Source of the DNA: Flammeovirgaceae bacterium UBA7330
GTDB lineage: Bacteria > Bacteroidota > Bacteroidia > Cytophagales > Cyclobacteriaceae
Reading direction: 5' to 3'
Length of the DNA: 64,000 bases
Assembly: GCA_002471275.1 (NCBI GenBank)
Contig: DKPQ01000025.1
Span: 1-64,000 of the forward strand
The notes beneath the pieces were generated by a model that was given only the letters and a program-made list of their open reading frames with translations, had not been told where the DNA came from and searched no databases. This document shows, piece by piece, positions 51,952 through 61,406 of this stretch (positions within the stretch are counted from its first letter, which is position 1; every line of letters begins with the position of its first letter). The position numbers and the translations under genes were made by a program.

Positions 51952-52602
51952 ATGAATTGGTTAAGTAGGTACAGAGAGGATTTTTTACAGAATTGGTTTG
52001 GTATCGATGGCAGATTGCTATTCATTTCATTGTGTCTGATTTATATCATACTGTACTTATTAAAACGCATGTTGATCATTGATAATATTGCGGCCTTTGA
52101 AATTCTTCAGGAAAGAGGAGAAATGTGGGTTTTTGATCTGTTTTTTGGATTGACATATATATCGGTGCCTATCTTCCTGGCCTGGAAATTTGCATTTACC
52201 ACCTTTACGCTTTGGGTGGGTTGCTTTATGTTCGGGTACCGCATAACATTTGCTCAGCTCTGGAAGCTGGTCATGATCGGCGAATTGATATTTATAGTGG
52301 CTGAAATCTTTAAAATTGGCTGGTTTACGATAATACCGCAGGACCTGAGCTATCAGGATTACCAGGCTTTTTATCCATTGAGTGTGATGAATCTAGTGGA
52401 TTATACGCAGGTATCGACACAATGGCACTACCCCTTCAAATCCCTCAACCTCTTTGAATTGGTCTATTGGTGCATACTGATTGTAGGTGTATACTGGATC
52501 AGTGGTAAACGACTAAAGATCAGCTTTTATGTTGTGACAAGCTCGTACGTTTTCCTGTTCTTTTTTTGGCTTGCTTATTATGTTTTAGCCTATCGCAGTT
52601 AA
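51952..52602 (+). CDS. Hypothetical multi-pass membrane protein
   Basis: This 216-residue protein has five clear hydrophobic segments (about residues 22-42, 62-82, 88-102 to 118, 165-185, 190-212). It contains aromatic-rich loops, e.g. WFTIIPQDLSYQDYQAFYPLS. No signature of a known transporter or enzyme is seen. It is transcribed away from the TPR gene and lies 110 nt before the DUF2723 gene, possibly co-transcribed. Function unknown. Confidence 0.65.
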   Translation: MNWLSRYREDFLQNWFGIDGRLLFISLCLIYIILYLLKRMLIIDNIAAFEILQERGEMWVFDLFFGLTYISVPIFLAWKFAFTTFTLWVGCFMFGYRITFAQLWKLVMIGELIFIVAEIFKIGWFTIIPQDLSYQDYQAFYPLSVMNLVDYTQVSTQWHYPFKSLNLFELVYWCILIVGVYWISGKRLKISFYVVTSSYVFLFFFWLAYYVLAYRS

Positions 52603-52712
52603 ATTCACAGGATTTAACATAGGATGCTCCTGATTTACTTAGCTTGCATCCGGCTTTATTATTACAAATGACTAATTTCGCCTCTCAATCTCTGAAAAAG
52701 ACATAGCAATCT

Positions 52713-55670
52713 ATGGGATATCAAAGGATCAACATTATCGTAGGATGGTTTAGCTTTCTAATAGCATTCATTGTTTATCTACTTACAGTAGAGCCAACTG
52801 CCAGTTTCTGGGATTGTGGGGAATTTATTGCCTGTAGCTACAAGCTCGAGGTACCACACCCACCGGGAGCACCTTTTTTCCTGCTAATAGGGCGGATGTT
52901 CTCCATGTTGGCATTTGGGGATGTTACCCAGGTAGCTTATTGGGTAAATATCCTGAGCGTCCTGAGTAGTGCATTTGCCATCCTTTTCCTTTTCTGGTCA
53001 ATCACTCACCTGGTAAAGCGCGTATTGGGTATTAAATCCGGTGAAGAAACTGATCAACAGACCATCCTGATCATGGCAGCCGGTTTTGTAGGCGCGATGG
53101 CCTGTACTTTTTCAGATACTTTCTGGTTCTCTGCCGTGGAAGCGGAAGTATACGGTATGTCGGCCTTTTTCACTGCATTCGTATTTTGGGCCATCCTGAA
53201 ATGGGAAAATATCGAGGATGATTCCAAAGGAAACAAGTGGCTGATCCTTATCGCTTACATGGTGGGTCTATCCATCGGTGTTCACTTGCTTAACCTGGTT
53301 ACCATCCCGGCGATGGCATTGATTTTCTATTTCAAAAAATATCAAAACTTTAATAAAAGAGGCATCATCCTTACCCTGGCAGGAGCTTTTGCTATCATCG
53401 GAGTGGTGATGGTAGGCGTGATACCCGGTTTACCATCTCTGGCCGGTTCGCTCGAGATCTTTTTCGTGAATGGGCTGGGACTTCCATTCGGATCGGGTAC
53501 CATCTTTTTCGGTCTGGCCTTTTTAGGTGGACTGATCTATGGGATCTTCTATTCACTGAAGAAAAGCAAAGTCGTATTGAACACTGCTCTACTCTGTTTT
53601 ACATTCATCATGATTGGCTACTCCTCCTATACTTTAGTATTGATCAGGAGTAATTATAATCCTCCGATTGATGAAAATAACCCGGAAGACATTCTCTCAT
53701 TCGTTTCATACCTGAAGCGAGAACAATATGGTAGCCGACCTTTGGTACACGGGCATTACTTCACAGCATCTGTGATCAGCCAGGAACGTGGAGCTAAGGT
53801 ATACATGAGAGGTGAAGACAAGTATGAGGTGAAAGACTATAAAGTAGAATATGTCTATGATCCTCAGCACACGACCATATTACCTCGGATGTATAGCACC
53901 GACGGCCGACACGTTCAGCGGTATCGGGAGATCACTGGGTTGGCTGAGGGAGAAAAACCTAATTTTATTGACAACCTCCATTTCATGTTTACCTATCAGC
54001 TAGGGCACATGTATAAACGCTACTTCATGTGGAATTTTGCCGGAAGAGCTTCCGATATTCAGGGAGCCAGTGAGGTGATATTCCCTACTGATGATATACC
54101 GGAAGTGATAAAGCAGAATAAGGGTAGAAACATTTACTATGCTTTACCACTGTTGCTTGGGCTCTTTGGTATGTTTATCCAGTTCAGAAAAGATCAAAAA
54201 TATTTCTGGGTAACCTTGCTGCTGTTCTTCCTGACAGGAGCTGCACTGGTACTCTACCTCAACTCACCTCCTATAGAGCCGAGAGAGCGGGACTACATCT
54301 ACGCAGGGTCGTACTATGTATTTGCAATCTGGATAGGCTTTGGTGTTCTGGCTCTTTATGATCTGTTTTCTACTTTCATGAAAAATGGTAAGGTAGCGGC
54401 AGCGCTTGCCGGCATCCTGGCACTTTCCGTACCGACCTTGATGGCCACAGAAAACTGGGATGACCATGACCGGTCAGATCGCTATTTCTCAGTGGATGCT
54501 GCAAAGAACTATCTGAATTCTTGTGCTCCTAATGCAATCATATTCACGGGAGGTGACAATGATACATTCCCTCTTTGGTATGCCCAGGAGGTAGAAGGCT
54601 TCAGAACGGATGTACGGGTGATTGTATTGAGTTACTTCAATACAGACTGGTATATCAATCAAATGATGCGTCCGGCTTATGAATCGGAACCATTGCCATT
54701 TGGCCTGACAGCAGAAAACTACCGTCAGGGTGGTCCGAATGATTACCTGGTGGTGATGGAGAACAAAGGCATCCAGGGGGCCATCAATGCCCGACAGTAT
54801 TTGAACCTAGTGAAAGCAGGCGATTCAAGACTGCAGGTACCTTCCAGGCTGGGATCTACTTTAACAACCATCCCTGCGAAAGCAATGACCTTGCCAGTGG
54901 ATGTGGAGCGGGTTAAGTCTTTAGGGATCATCCCGAAAGAGCATGAAGATAAGATTGTGGATCGCATGACCTGGGGAATTAAAGAAAGTGCACTTTATAA
55001 AAGTGACTTGGCGGTGATTGACCTGATTGTAAACTCCAACTGGGAGAGACCAATCTACTTCAACACAACATCTTTATTTAGTCTGAATTTTGATATCAGA
55101 AGGTATGTGGTGCAGGAAGGTATTGCTTACAGGCTTTTGCCGGTATCATCCGGTAGTGGTGATGACTTCCTGGTGGATACGGAGCTGATGTACGAAAACA
55201 TGATGAATAACTACTTCTGGAGAAACCTTGACAGGCCAGATGTTTATTATTCTGAAGACTACAGGAATTTCTGTTTGAATCATCGGTCAGCTTTCAATAC
55301 ACTTGGTACCAAGCTCCTGGAAAAGGGTGATGTAGAAAAAGCCAAAGCGGTCATGCTGAAGTCACTAGAGGTGATGCCAAATGAGTCTATCCCATATGAT
55401 GAATTCAACGTACAACAGGTATCGATCTTACTTGGTGTAGGAGAAGAGGCAAAAGCCAATGAGATTGCAGATATAGCAGCCAGAAATGCTGAAGAGTACC
55501 TGGATTACCTGTTTGAAAAAGGGATCAATGATCGGGATATGCTAAGGAAGAAGTTGTTCACCTTGAATGAACTTACGCAGGCATACAAAGCTCACGGCTA
55601 TGACCAACGTGCTTCTACCTACGAGCAGATGTTGAACACCTATTACGCCAGGGCGCAATCAGCGTTTTAA
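52713..55670 (+). CDS. DUF2723 membrane protein (GT-C glycosyltransferase-like)
   Basis: This 985-residue protein begins with the DUF2723 signature: FIVYLLTVEPTASFWDCGEFIACSYKL, split by VPHPPGAPFFLLIGR. About a dozen helices span residues 8-590, including VGLSIGVHLLNLVTIPAMALIF. A luminal/periplasmic domain follows (GGDNDTFPLWYAQEVEGFRTDVRVI) and then C-terminal TPR-like helices (KLLEKGDVEKAKAVMLKSLEV). The conserved Asp in FWDCGEF early in the chain is where GT-C enzymes keep their catalytic acid, so a lipid-linked sugar transferase, perhaps for protein O-glycosylation, is likely. Full length. Confidence 0.9.
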   Translation: MGYQRINIIVGWFSFLIAFIVYLLTVEPTASFWDCGEFIACSYKLEVPHPPGAPFFLLIGRMFSMLAFGDVTQVAYWVNILSVLSSAFAILFLFWSITHLVKRVLGIKSGEETDQQTILIMAAGFVGAMACTFSDTFWFSAVEAEVYGMSAFFTAFVFWAILKWENIEDDSKGNKWLILIAYMVGLSIGVHLLNLVTIPAMALIFYFKKYQNFNKRGIILTLAGAFAIIGVVMVGVIPGLPSLAGSLEIFFVNGLGLPFGSGTIFFGLAFLGGLIYGIFYSLKKSKVVLNTALLCFTFIMIGYSSYTLVLIRSNYNPPIDENNPEDILSFVSYLKREQYGSRPLVHGHYFTASVISQERGAKVYMRGEDKYEVKDYKVEYVYDPQHTTILPRMYSTDGRHVQRYREITGLAEGEKPNFIDNLHFMFTYQLGHMYKRYFMWNFAGRASDIQGASEVIFPTDDIPEVIKQNKGRNIYYALPLLLGLFGMFIQFRKDQKYFWVTLLLFFLTGAALVLYLNSPPIEPRERDYIYAGSYYVFAIWIGFGVLALYDLFSTFMKNGKVAAALAGILALSVPTLMATENWDDHDRSDRYFSVDAAKNYLNSCAPNAIIFTGGDNDTFPLWYAQEVEGFRTDVRVIVLSYFNTDWYINQMMRPAYESEPLPFGLTAENYRQGGPNDYLVVMENKGIQGAINARQYLNLVKAGDSRLQVPSRLGSTLTTIPAKAMTLPVDVERVKSLGIIPKEHEDKIVDRMTWGIKESALYKSDLAVIDLIVNSNWERPIYFNTTSLFSLNFDIRRYVVQEGIAYRLLPVSSGSGDDFLVDTELMYENMMNNYFWRNLDRPDVYYSEDYRNFCLNHRSAFNTLGTKLLEKGDVEKAKAVMLKSLEVMPNESIPYDEFNVQQVSILLGVGEEAKANEIADIAARNAEEYLDYLFEKGINDRDMLRKKLFTLNELTQAYKAHGYDQRASTYEQMLNTYYARAQSAF

Positions 55671-55912
55671 CAGGCGCTGTTGAGAGATCTTACTTGAAGA
55701 AAGAATCTGTAGAGAAACGAAATGAACCTCGTTAGGGTCAATCGTTTTTAGTGAGACAATGGCTTATGGATCAGAATGCCTAAAGACTTTGTCATCATGG
55801 CCAAGGTTAAGCAGGGTATGATTTATCTACTCCTTGGTACTGGAAAGAATTAGACAATGCCAGGATTGGGGGATTGTTGGGAAAGGAAACAACTGAAGCC
55901 TTTCGGCGTGTC

Positions 55913-56290
55913 TTAATTAGACTTCAAAAATTTGTAAGCTTTCTTAAACCTGGATATTTCGTCCTTCACTACGAGGAAATAATAACCTGATGCCAGGTCT
56001 TTGACAGGAATTCGAAATTTGTCTTGAGAGAGGTTCTCAGAAGAAATTTCAATCTTGTTGCCGATAATGCTGTGCATCTCGAACTCCACATTTTCCAGCG
56101 AAGAATTGGACACCTCAACAATAATAAACTCAACAGCAGGGTTTGGATAAACCTCTATTTTGTTTTCAGCCGCCAAAGTTTGATTAGAGAAATTTATTTC
56201 AGGGTTAACCGACTCACCATTATCCGTCTGAGCTAGTCCGCTGACTGCGAAAAATAATCCAAACGTCGCTATGATAAGTTTATTGTGCAT
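55913..56290 (-). CDS. Small secreted protein consisting mainly of a T9SS type A sorting domain
   Basis: This 125-residue protein has a signal peptide (to SGLA-Q) and a ~25-residue linker. A complete type A C-terminal sorting domain follows: VYPNPAVEFIIVEV, the mid strand FEMHSIIGNKIE, then FRIPVKDLASGYYFLVVKD and the basic end RFKKAYKFLK. Such domains are normally the last 80 residues of large exported enzymes or adhesins; here there is almost no passenger. It may be a surface or attachment protein by itself, or the remnant of a larger one. It stands alone. Confidence 0.85.
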   Translation of the reverse strand: MHNKLIIATFGLFFAVSGLAQTDNGESVNPEINFSNQTLAAENKIEVYPNPAVEFIIVEVSNSSLENVEFEMHSIIGNKIEISSENLSQDKFRIPVKDLASGYYFLVVKDEISRFKKAYKFLKSN

Positions 56291-56442
56291 GGTTGTACTT
56301 ACAAAGTACGCAAAAAAATCGCCAATGTTTAATTATTTGAATAAAATTTTATTGTGAAAATTACGTTAATGGTGCTTTTTAGCTCTTAAAAATCGTTAAA
56401 AAGTAATTTTGATTCGTTTTAAGAGCCTTTTTTAGGCAAAAA

Positions 56443-57942
56443 TCAGAATTGTATTTTTTTAACAGCAGAAGGTAGATTGTCAATGATATCAGAGGCAATC
56501 ATACCAGTAGTGCCAATTTTTTCAGCGGCGAGGTCACCAGCCAGTCCATGGAGATAGACCCCCAGGTGCAGGGCTTCGAATGGCCTTTTTAGCTGTCCCA
56601 GCAATGCGGCAATCACACCGGTAAGTACATCCCCGCTGCCGCCAGTCGCCATGCCAGGATTGCCCGAACAATTGTAGTGGCAATTGCCGGACGACGAACA
56701 CACCACCGAGTAGACACCTTTGAGGAGTACATTGAATTGATGATCCATGGCGAACTTTCTAAGCAGCTCAATCTTTTCGAAATCATTGGACCATTCACCA
56801 ACCAGGCGTTTAAATTCTCCCGGGTGGGGGGTAAGGATGCTTTGAGGGGGTACACGCTTCAGTAGATCTTTGTCCAGGGATAGAATATTCAAGCCATCTG
56901 CATCTATGATCACTGGACTGGAAGCTTTTTCCAAAAATATTCTGACCGCTTTCCTCGTATCCTGGCGGGTATCCAATCCTGGACCCAAGGCTATGGCATC
57001 ATAATCATCCACTTCTATTGCTGTGATCACCTCCATGCCTTTATCTTCAAGAACCATGGCCTCAGGTACAGACGCTTGCAAGACATCCCTTCCACAGGCA
57101 GGTGTCTGCACAAATACCAGCCCCGCACCTGTCCTCAAGGCAGCCCTGGCACACAGGACGGCTGCCCCCATTTTGCCTTTGCTCCCTGAAACGATTTTCA
57201 CTCTCCCTGCATCTCCCTTGTGATCAAATTTTGATCTCCGGGGAACAACCGTATAAAAATCTTCAACCTCGGAATAGTATTGATTGACTTCCAGTGATTG
57301 GACAAAACCCTTATCAAGACCAATATCTACCACATGCCACTGGCCTGTATAAGTTTTTGATGATGGATGGAAAAAAGCTGCTTTAGGGCATTGAAAAGAA
57401 ATGGTATGAAGTGGCTCAATGATAGCTTTGCCCTGAGGAGGCTGATCAGCAAAGAGGCCGCTGGCAATATCAATGCTGTAGATGTTGCTTTTTGACTCAT
57501 TGATGTGATTGACGAGGTCAGCAAATAATCCTTCCAGCGGTCTGCTCAAACCAGATCCAAAAAGGGCATCAATTACAATGTCGTGCTTGTCTAACCTTGG
57601 AAAGTGATTAGCTGAAGGTACCTGGTTGACTGAGGTCAATGCTTCTAAGCGTTCCAGGTTGACCTTAAAGTCCGGTGAACCCTTTTCAGGAGTTCCCACG
57701 ATAAAAACCCGTACATCATATCCCTGCTTGATCAGAAGCCTGCTGACTGCCAGTCCATCCCCACCATTGTTGCCGGTCCCACAAAAAACATAAAGCCTAT
57801 GCCCTCTGCCTGCCAGCTCAGTGAATTTATTGACAAAGGCATGAGAGGCTCGTTCCATCAAATCTATCGATGGAATGGGCTCATTTTCGATGGTGTAGGT
57901 ATCAGCCTGCCTGGTTTGTGTTGCCGAAAGGACCGGAATCAT
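56443..57942 (-). CDS. nnr: Bifunctional NAD(P)H-hydrate epimerase / ADP-dependent dehydratase
   Basis: This 499-residue enzyme repairs damaged (hydrated) NADH and NADPH. The N-terminal YjeF_N epimerase domain (about 1-215) has DLMERASHAFV, VFCGTGNNGGDGLAVSRLL and VIDALFGSGLSRPL. The C-terminal YjeF_C dehydratase (about 230-495) has GDAGRVKIVSGSKGKMGAAVLCARAALRTGAG in parts, ILTPHPGEFKRL and GNPGMATGGSGDVLTG with the catalytic Asp. It follows nuoD by 9 nt and is likely translated from the same mRNA as the NADH dehydrogenase subunits. Confidence 0.95.
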   Translation of the reverse strand: MIPVLSATQTRQADTYTIENEPIPSIDLMERASHAFVNKFTELAGRGHRLYVFCGTGNNGGDGLAVSRLLIKQGYDVRVFIVGTPEKGSPDFKVNLERLEALTSVNQVPSANHFPRLDKHDIVIDALFGSGLSRPLEGLFADLVNHINESKSNIYSIDIASGLFADQPPQGKAIIEPLHTISFQCPKAAFFHPSSKTYTGQWHVVDIGLDKGFVQSLEVNQYYSEVEDFYTVVPRRSKFDHKGDAGRVKIVSGSKGKMGAAVLCARAALRTGAGLVFVQTPACGRDVLQASVPEAMVLEDKGMEVITAIEVDDYDAIALGPGLDTRQDTRKAVRIFLEKASSPVIIDADGLNILSLDKDLLKRVPPQSILTPHPGEFKRLVGEWSNDFEKIELLRKFAMDHQFNVLLKGVYSVVCSSSGNCHYNCSGNPGMATGGSGDVLTGVIAALLGQLKRPFEALHLGVYLHGLAGDLAAEKIGTTGMIASDIIDNLPSAVKKIQF

Positions 57943-57951
57943 GTACTAAAG

Positions 57952-59163
57952 TTAGCGATCTACTTCGCCCATCACAAAATCCAATGATCCAACTATGGCA
58001 ATCAGGTCACCAAGCATATATCCTTTGCTAATCTCAGGGAGTACGGAAAGGTTTGAAAAAGAGCAAGAACGTGCCTTGCATCTAATGGCAGTATCTGCAC
58101 GGCCATCTGTCCTGAAGAAGTATCCCAATTCCCCTTTTGGATGCTCGGATCTTACATACAGATCCTGAGCCTTTGGTCTGATCTTTTTAGGTACCAAAGC
58201 CTGAGGATTGAAGTCTCTTGTTCTTTTATGTGGTCCATTCAGTTGGTCCAGGCACTGGTCCACGATCCGGAGCGACTCATAACATTCTTTTACGCGTACC
58301 CAGGCACGGTCCCAACAATCACCGACTTCACCCATTTCTCCTTTACCGACAGGGATTTCAAAATCCAGTTCGGGATAAACACTGTAATCATCCACCCTTC
58401 TGAGGTCATAAGCGAGTCCGGAAGCACGTAAGATGGGGCCTGTCACCCCGTAATTGATGGCAAGGTCTAAAGGCAAGGTCCCGACTTTTGCAGTTCTGTC
58501 AATGAAGATCTTATTTTCGATCAATAAGTTCTCAAGGTCCAGGATCTTTGGCCTTACATAGTTGATAAATTCCTTGCATCGTTTTTCGAACCCTACCGGC
58601 AGGTCATAAAACAAACCACCAATCCAGATATAGTTGTAGAGCAACCGGGCACCGGAGATCCATTCGAAAAGTCTGATAATGTGCTCCCGGTCCCGCATGG
58701 TCCACAAAAAGGGCGTCACAGCTCCGATGTCCATGCCATAGGTACCCAATGCGATGAAGTGTGATGCAATACGGTTGAGCTCAGCTACCAGCACGCGGAT
58801 ATACTCCACCCGTTTAGGAATCTTGTCTTCTATGCCCAGCATCTTTTCAATGCCCATGGCATAGCAATGCTCATTGTTCATCGCGGCGGCATAGTCCATC
58901 CGATCTACATAAGGGATCACCTGGTTGAAGGGTACGGATTCAGCATGTTTCTCAAAGCACCGATGGAGATAACCCAGGTGTGGGATCACTTCTTTGACCA
59001 CTTCTCCGTCAGTGACTACCTCTAATCTTAATACTCCGTGAGTGGAGGGGTGTTGCGGGCCAATATTGATGATCATTTCGCCCGTCTTCAGAGACTTCGG
59101 GTCTTTGATTACCGGCTCCGAGATGGCCAGGTTGTCGGGATGATATTTATATTGAATCTGCAT
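57952..59163 (-). CDS. nuoD: NADH-quinone oxidoreductase subunit D
   Basis: I start at ATG 59163 (MQIQYKYHPDNL), overlapping nuoC by 17 nt; 59211 would add 16 atypical residues. This 403-residue complex I subunit belongs to the 49-kDa family: INIGPQHPSTHGVLRL, HLGYLHRCFEKHAES, YVDRMDYAAAMNNEH, RVLVAELNRIASH, GRADTAIRCKARSCSF with the C-terminal SLDFVMGEVDR. It forms the quinone-binding chamber with NuoB. Length and motifs are complete. Confidence 0.97.
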   Translation of the reverse strand: MQIQYKYHPDNLAISEPVIKDPKSLKTGEMIINIGPQHPSTHGVLRLEVVTDGEVVKEVIPHLGYLHRCFEKHAESVPFNQVIPYVDRMDYAAAMNNEHCYAMGIEKMLGIEDKIPKRVEYIRVLVAELNRIASHFIALGTYGMDIGAVTPFLWTMRDREHIIRLFEWISGARLLYNYIWIGGLFYDLPVGFEKRCKEFINYVRPKILDLENLLIENKIFIDRTAKVGTLPLDLAINYGVTGPILRASGLAYDLRRVDDYSVYPELDFEIPVGKGEMGEVGDCWDRAWVRVKECYESLRIVDQCLDQLNGPHKRTRDFNPQALVPKKIRPKAQDLYVRSEHPKGELGYFFRTDGRADTAIRCKARSCSFSNLSVLPEISKGYMLGDLIAIVGSLDFVMGEVDR

Positions 59164-59689
59164 CCTGATTTTTGAATTGGGGAATGTCGTCCGGATATTG
59201 ATCCCGGTCATATTTCACGTTCATGCCGTGATATTTCTCCTGCTCTTCGTAATCTTTTCTGAGGGGATACCCTTCCCAGTCTTTGGGCAATAAGATCCTT
59301 CGCAGGTCCGGGTGGTTTTTAAACTGTATGCCCAGGAGGTCAAAGGCCTCTCTTTCGTGCCAGTTAGCTGTTCTCCAGATATGTTGCACAGAATCAATAA
59401 TCGGTTTCTTTCGGTCCAGGGTCACTTTGAGCATCAGGTGATGGGCCCGAGGTATGCTGTACAGGTTATAGACCACCTCCATAGTGTTTTCTTCAGGACC
59501 ATTGTCTATCCCAGTGAGACAGGACAACTGATCAAAATAAGTCTCTTTACTGGAGTAAAGGAAGTTGCACATCTCTGCAATCTTTTTTCTATCTATCAGC
59601 AGGGCATTGGGCGATGCTTCTAGGTCCTCGCCAAGTACGGCATCCACAAAGCGTTCAGAAAGTAATTGCCTGATCTTCTCGAATTCCAT
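59147..59689 (-). CDS. nuoC: NADH-quinone oxidoreductase subunit C
   Basis: This 180-residue protein is the 30-kDa subunit of complex I. It is recognised by FDQLSCLTGIDNG, YNLYSIPRAHHLMLKV, IWRTANWHEREAFDLLGIQFKNHPDLRRILL and DWEGYPLRKDYE. It belongs to the hydrophilic connecting arm. It overlaps the nuoB stop by one base (TAATG) and nuoD by 17 nt. It is a separate gene, not fused to nuoD as in E. coli. Confidence 0.96.
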   Translation of the reverse strand: MEFEKIRQLLSERFVDAVLGEDLEASPNALLIDRKKIAEMCNFLYSSKETYFDQLSCLTGIDNGPEENTMEVVYNLYSIPRAHHLMLKVTLDRKKPIIDSVQHIWRTANWHEREAFDLLGIQFKNHPDLRRILLPKDWEGYPLRKDYEEQEKYHGMNVKYDRDQYPDDIPQFKNQDADSI

Positions 59690-60216
59690 TAGGCAAGCTT
59701 TTTTCTTTTTGCCAATATCTTTTCCAGCGCTTCGGGCTTCATAGATGATTCTGTTCGGATCTTCTCCTGCAGTTTCATGATCCCTCCCAGTAATGCTTCT
59801 GGCCGTGGAGGACAGCCCGGGACATAAATATCTACCGGAATGATTTTGTCCACACCTTTCACTACATGATAACCATGCTCCCAGTAAGGTCCACCGCAGT
59901 TGGCACAGGATCCCATCGATATGACATACCTGGGCTCAGCCATTTGTTCGTAAAGCCTTCTTACCCGATCTCCCATTTTAAAGGTCACAGTACCTGAAAT
60001 GATCATGACATCGGATTGCCTGGGGGACGCGCGGGGCAGTACCCCAAAACGGTCAAGGTCATAAGGCGAGGCAGCTGTAGAGAAAAATTCCATGGCACAG
60101 CAAGCCAATCCAAAGCCCATGGGCCATATGCTGGATAGTCTTGCCCAATTCAGGACATCATCCAGTTTGGTGATGACAATTCCTCCTTCTCCGAATTTAT
60201 GATCGTGTAATCCCAT
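59689..60216 (-). CDS. nuoB: NADH-quinone oxidoreductase subunit B
   Basis: This 175-residue protein holds the terminal [4Fe-4S] cluster N2 of complex I. Its Cys ligands are visible in GLACCAMEF, GSCANCGGPYW and VPGCPPRPEALL. It hands electrons to quinone at the interface with NuoD. nuoA stops 4 nt before its start and nuoC overlaps its stop by one base, so the four genes are a compact operon. Confidence 0.97.
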   Translation of the reverse strand: MGLHDHKFGEGGIVITKLDDVLNWARLSSIWPMGFGLACCAMEFFSTAASPYDLDRFGVLPRASPRQSDVMIISGTVTFKMGDRVRRLYEQMAEPRYVISMGSCANCGGPYWEHGYHVVKGVDKIIPVDIYVPGCPPRPEALLGGIMKLQEKIRTESSMKPEALEKILAKRKKLA

Positions 60217-60220
60217 GTAA

Positions 60221-60691
60221 TCACGTATATTTTTCGTTGAACGCTTCGTATTCGCTCCTCGGTACGGGTGACTTGAATGTAGACACCTCAGGCTTAGGTT
60301 TTACCCAGTCGAGCATTCCATTGGCCCATACATAGACAAGTCCCAATACGAGTATTCCTATGAATATAAAGATTTCAATCAATGAAAAGATTCCCCAAAG
60401 TCCATTGGTTTGATCGATTAATTTTTCGTCAGCAAAGACTAGCGCCCAGGGAAATAAGAAGATCAGTTCCGCTTCGAATAGCAGGAAAACCAAAGCAATG
60501 ATGTAAAATCGGATGTTGAAAATGCCCCAGGCAGTATTTACGGGGTCTTCACCTGATTCATAAGTGGTATTTTTCTCTATGTTAGGTCTGTTGGGGCGCA
60601 ATAGCTTGCCCATGAACAGTGTGACCATCAGGAAGGCAATGCCCCCGATGATAAACAATAACACTATTCCAAACCCCGAAACTTTGTCCAT
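60221..60691 (-). CDS. nuoA: NADH-quinone oxidoreductase subunit A
   Basis: This 156-residue protein starts at ATG 60691 (MDKVSGFG); a TTG three codons upstream is not needed. It is a three-helix membrane subunit of complex I, with the conserved ESGEDPVNTAWGIFNIRFYIIALVFLLFEAELIFLFPWA region given here in parts (YESGEDPV, FNIRFYIIALVFLLFEAEL). First nuo gene of the cluster, 23 nt after the LON-domain gene. Its C-terminal tail is longer than in E. coli. Confidence 0.95.
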   Translation of the reverse strand: MDKVSGFGIVLLFIIGGIAFLMVTLFMGKLLRPNRPNIEKNTTYESGEDPVNTAWGIFNIRFYIIALVFLLFEAELIFLFPWALVFADEKLIDQTNGLWGIFSLIEIFIFIGILVLGLVYVWANGMLDWVKPKPEVSTFKSPVPRSEYEAFNEKYT

Positions 60692-60713
60692 GGGGTGCAA
60701 ATTAAAACAATAC

Positions 60714-61340
60714 TTAGAATTTGAGCGGGTCTAAGTGCTTGAAGTGCCCATTCATTTTGATGATCTCCCGGGCCTTTTCTGCACGTTCAAGCATTGGGAT
60801 TATTTTATTCAGGTGTTTCAGAATGAATTGCTGTCGCTTTTTTTGAGAGGTCAGCTGCAGCAATCGGTACTCCTCATCGGGCTTGAGACCAATTTTGTGA
60901 ATAAATTCATAAATGCTTTTATCCAGTACATTGAGGTCTTCGTCCAACTGCAGCCACGAAAACAACTCCCTGACCTTTTCCATGATCTCAACCCTTAACG
61001 CTGGATCTTCATCATCAACAATTTTCAGGAATTCAACTTTTCCACCTGCGTAAAGCTTGTCAGTCCATGGATTGTGAAAATCAAGAATTTTGAATTCACG
61101 GATACCCTCTGTTTTGATATCCATTCTCCCATCGTCATATTTTTTGGTGAGTTCTACAATCTTTACCTCAGTACCAAACTCCAGCTTATTTACCACATGG
61201 GAAGGGATGCCAAAAGTTTTATGTTCCTTGAGGCAATCATTGATCAACTGCTTATAACGCGGTTCAAAGATGTGCAGGTTCAATGGTTCCTGAGGAAAGA
61301 CTACCAGGTTTAATGGGAATAATGGGATTTCTCTGACCAT
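60714..61340 (-). CDS. LON peptidase substrate-binding domain protein
   Basis: This 208-residue cytosolic protein is a stand-alone LON N-terminal (substrate-binding) domain: IPLFPLNLVVFPQEPLNLHIFEPRYKQLINDCL, in segments, with GTEVKIVELTKKYDDGRMDI and IEGIREFKI-like strands. It is followed by a helical tail. It lacks the AAA+ and protease domains of Lon. Such proteins probably bind unfolded polypeptides. It precedes nuoA by 23 nt and may be the first gene of that transcript. Confidence 0.9.
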   Translation of the reverse strand: MVREIPLFPLNLVVFPQEPLNLHIFEPRYKQLINDCLKEHKTFGIPSHVVNKLEFGTEVKIVELTKKYDDGRMDIKTEGIREFKILDFHNPWTDKLYAGGKVEFLKIVDDEDPALRVEIMEKVRELFSWLQLDEDLNVLDKSIYEFIHKIGLKPDEEYRLLQLTSQKKRQQFILKHLNKIIPMLERAEKAREIIKMNGHFKHLDPLKF

Positions 61341-61406
61341 ACTGTGATAACATCAAATGTCAGTCAGGGTTTTCATTTTTCTACAAAAAATTCACTTTAA
61401 TTTGGC

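Noticed and set aside
55671..55912. Possible gene fragment between the DUF2723 and CTD-only genes
   Set aside because: All frames are short and broken and none shows a recognisable motif; I treat it as non-coding.
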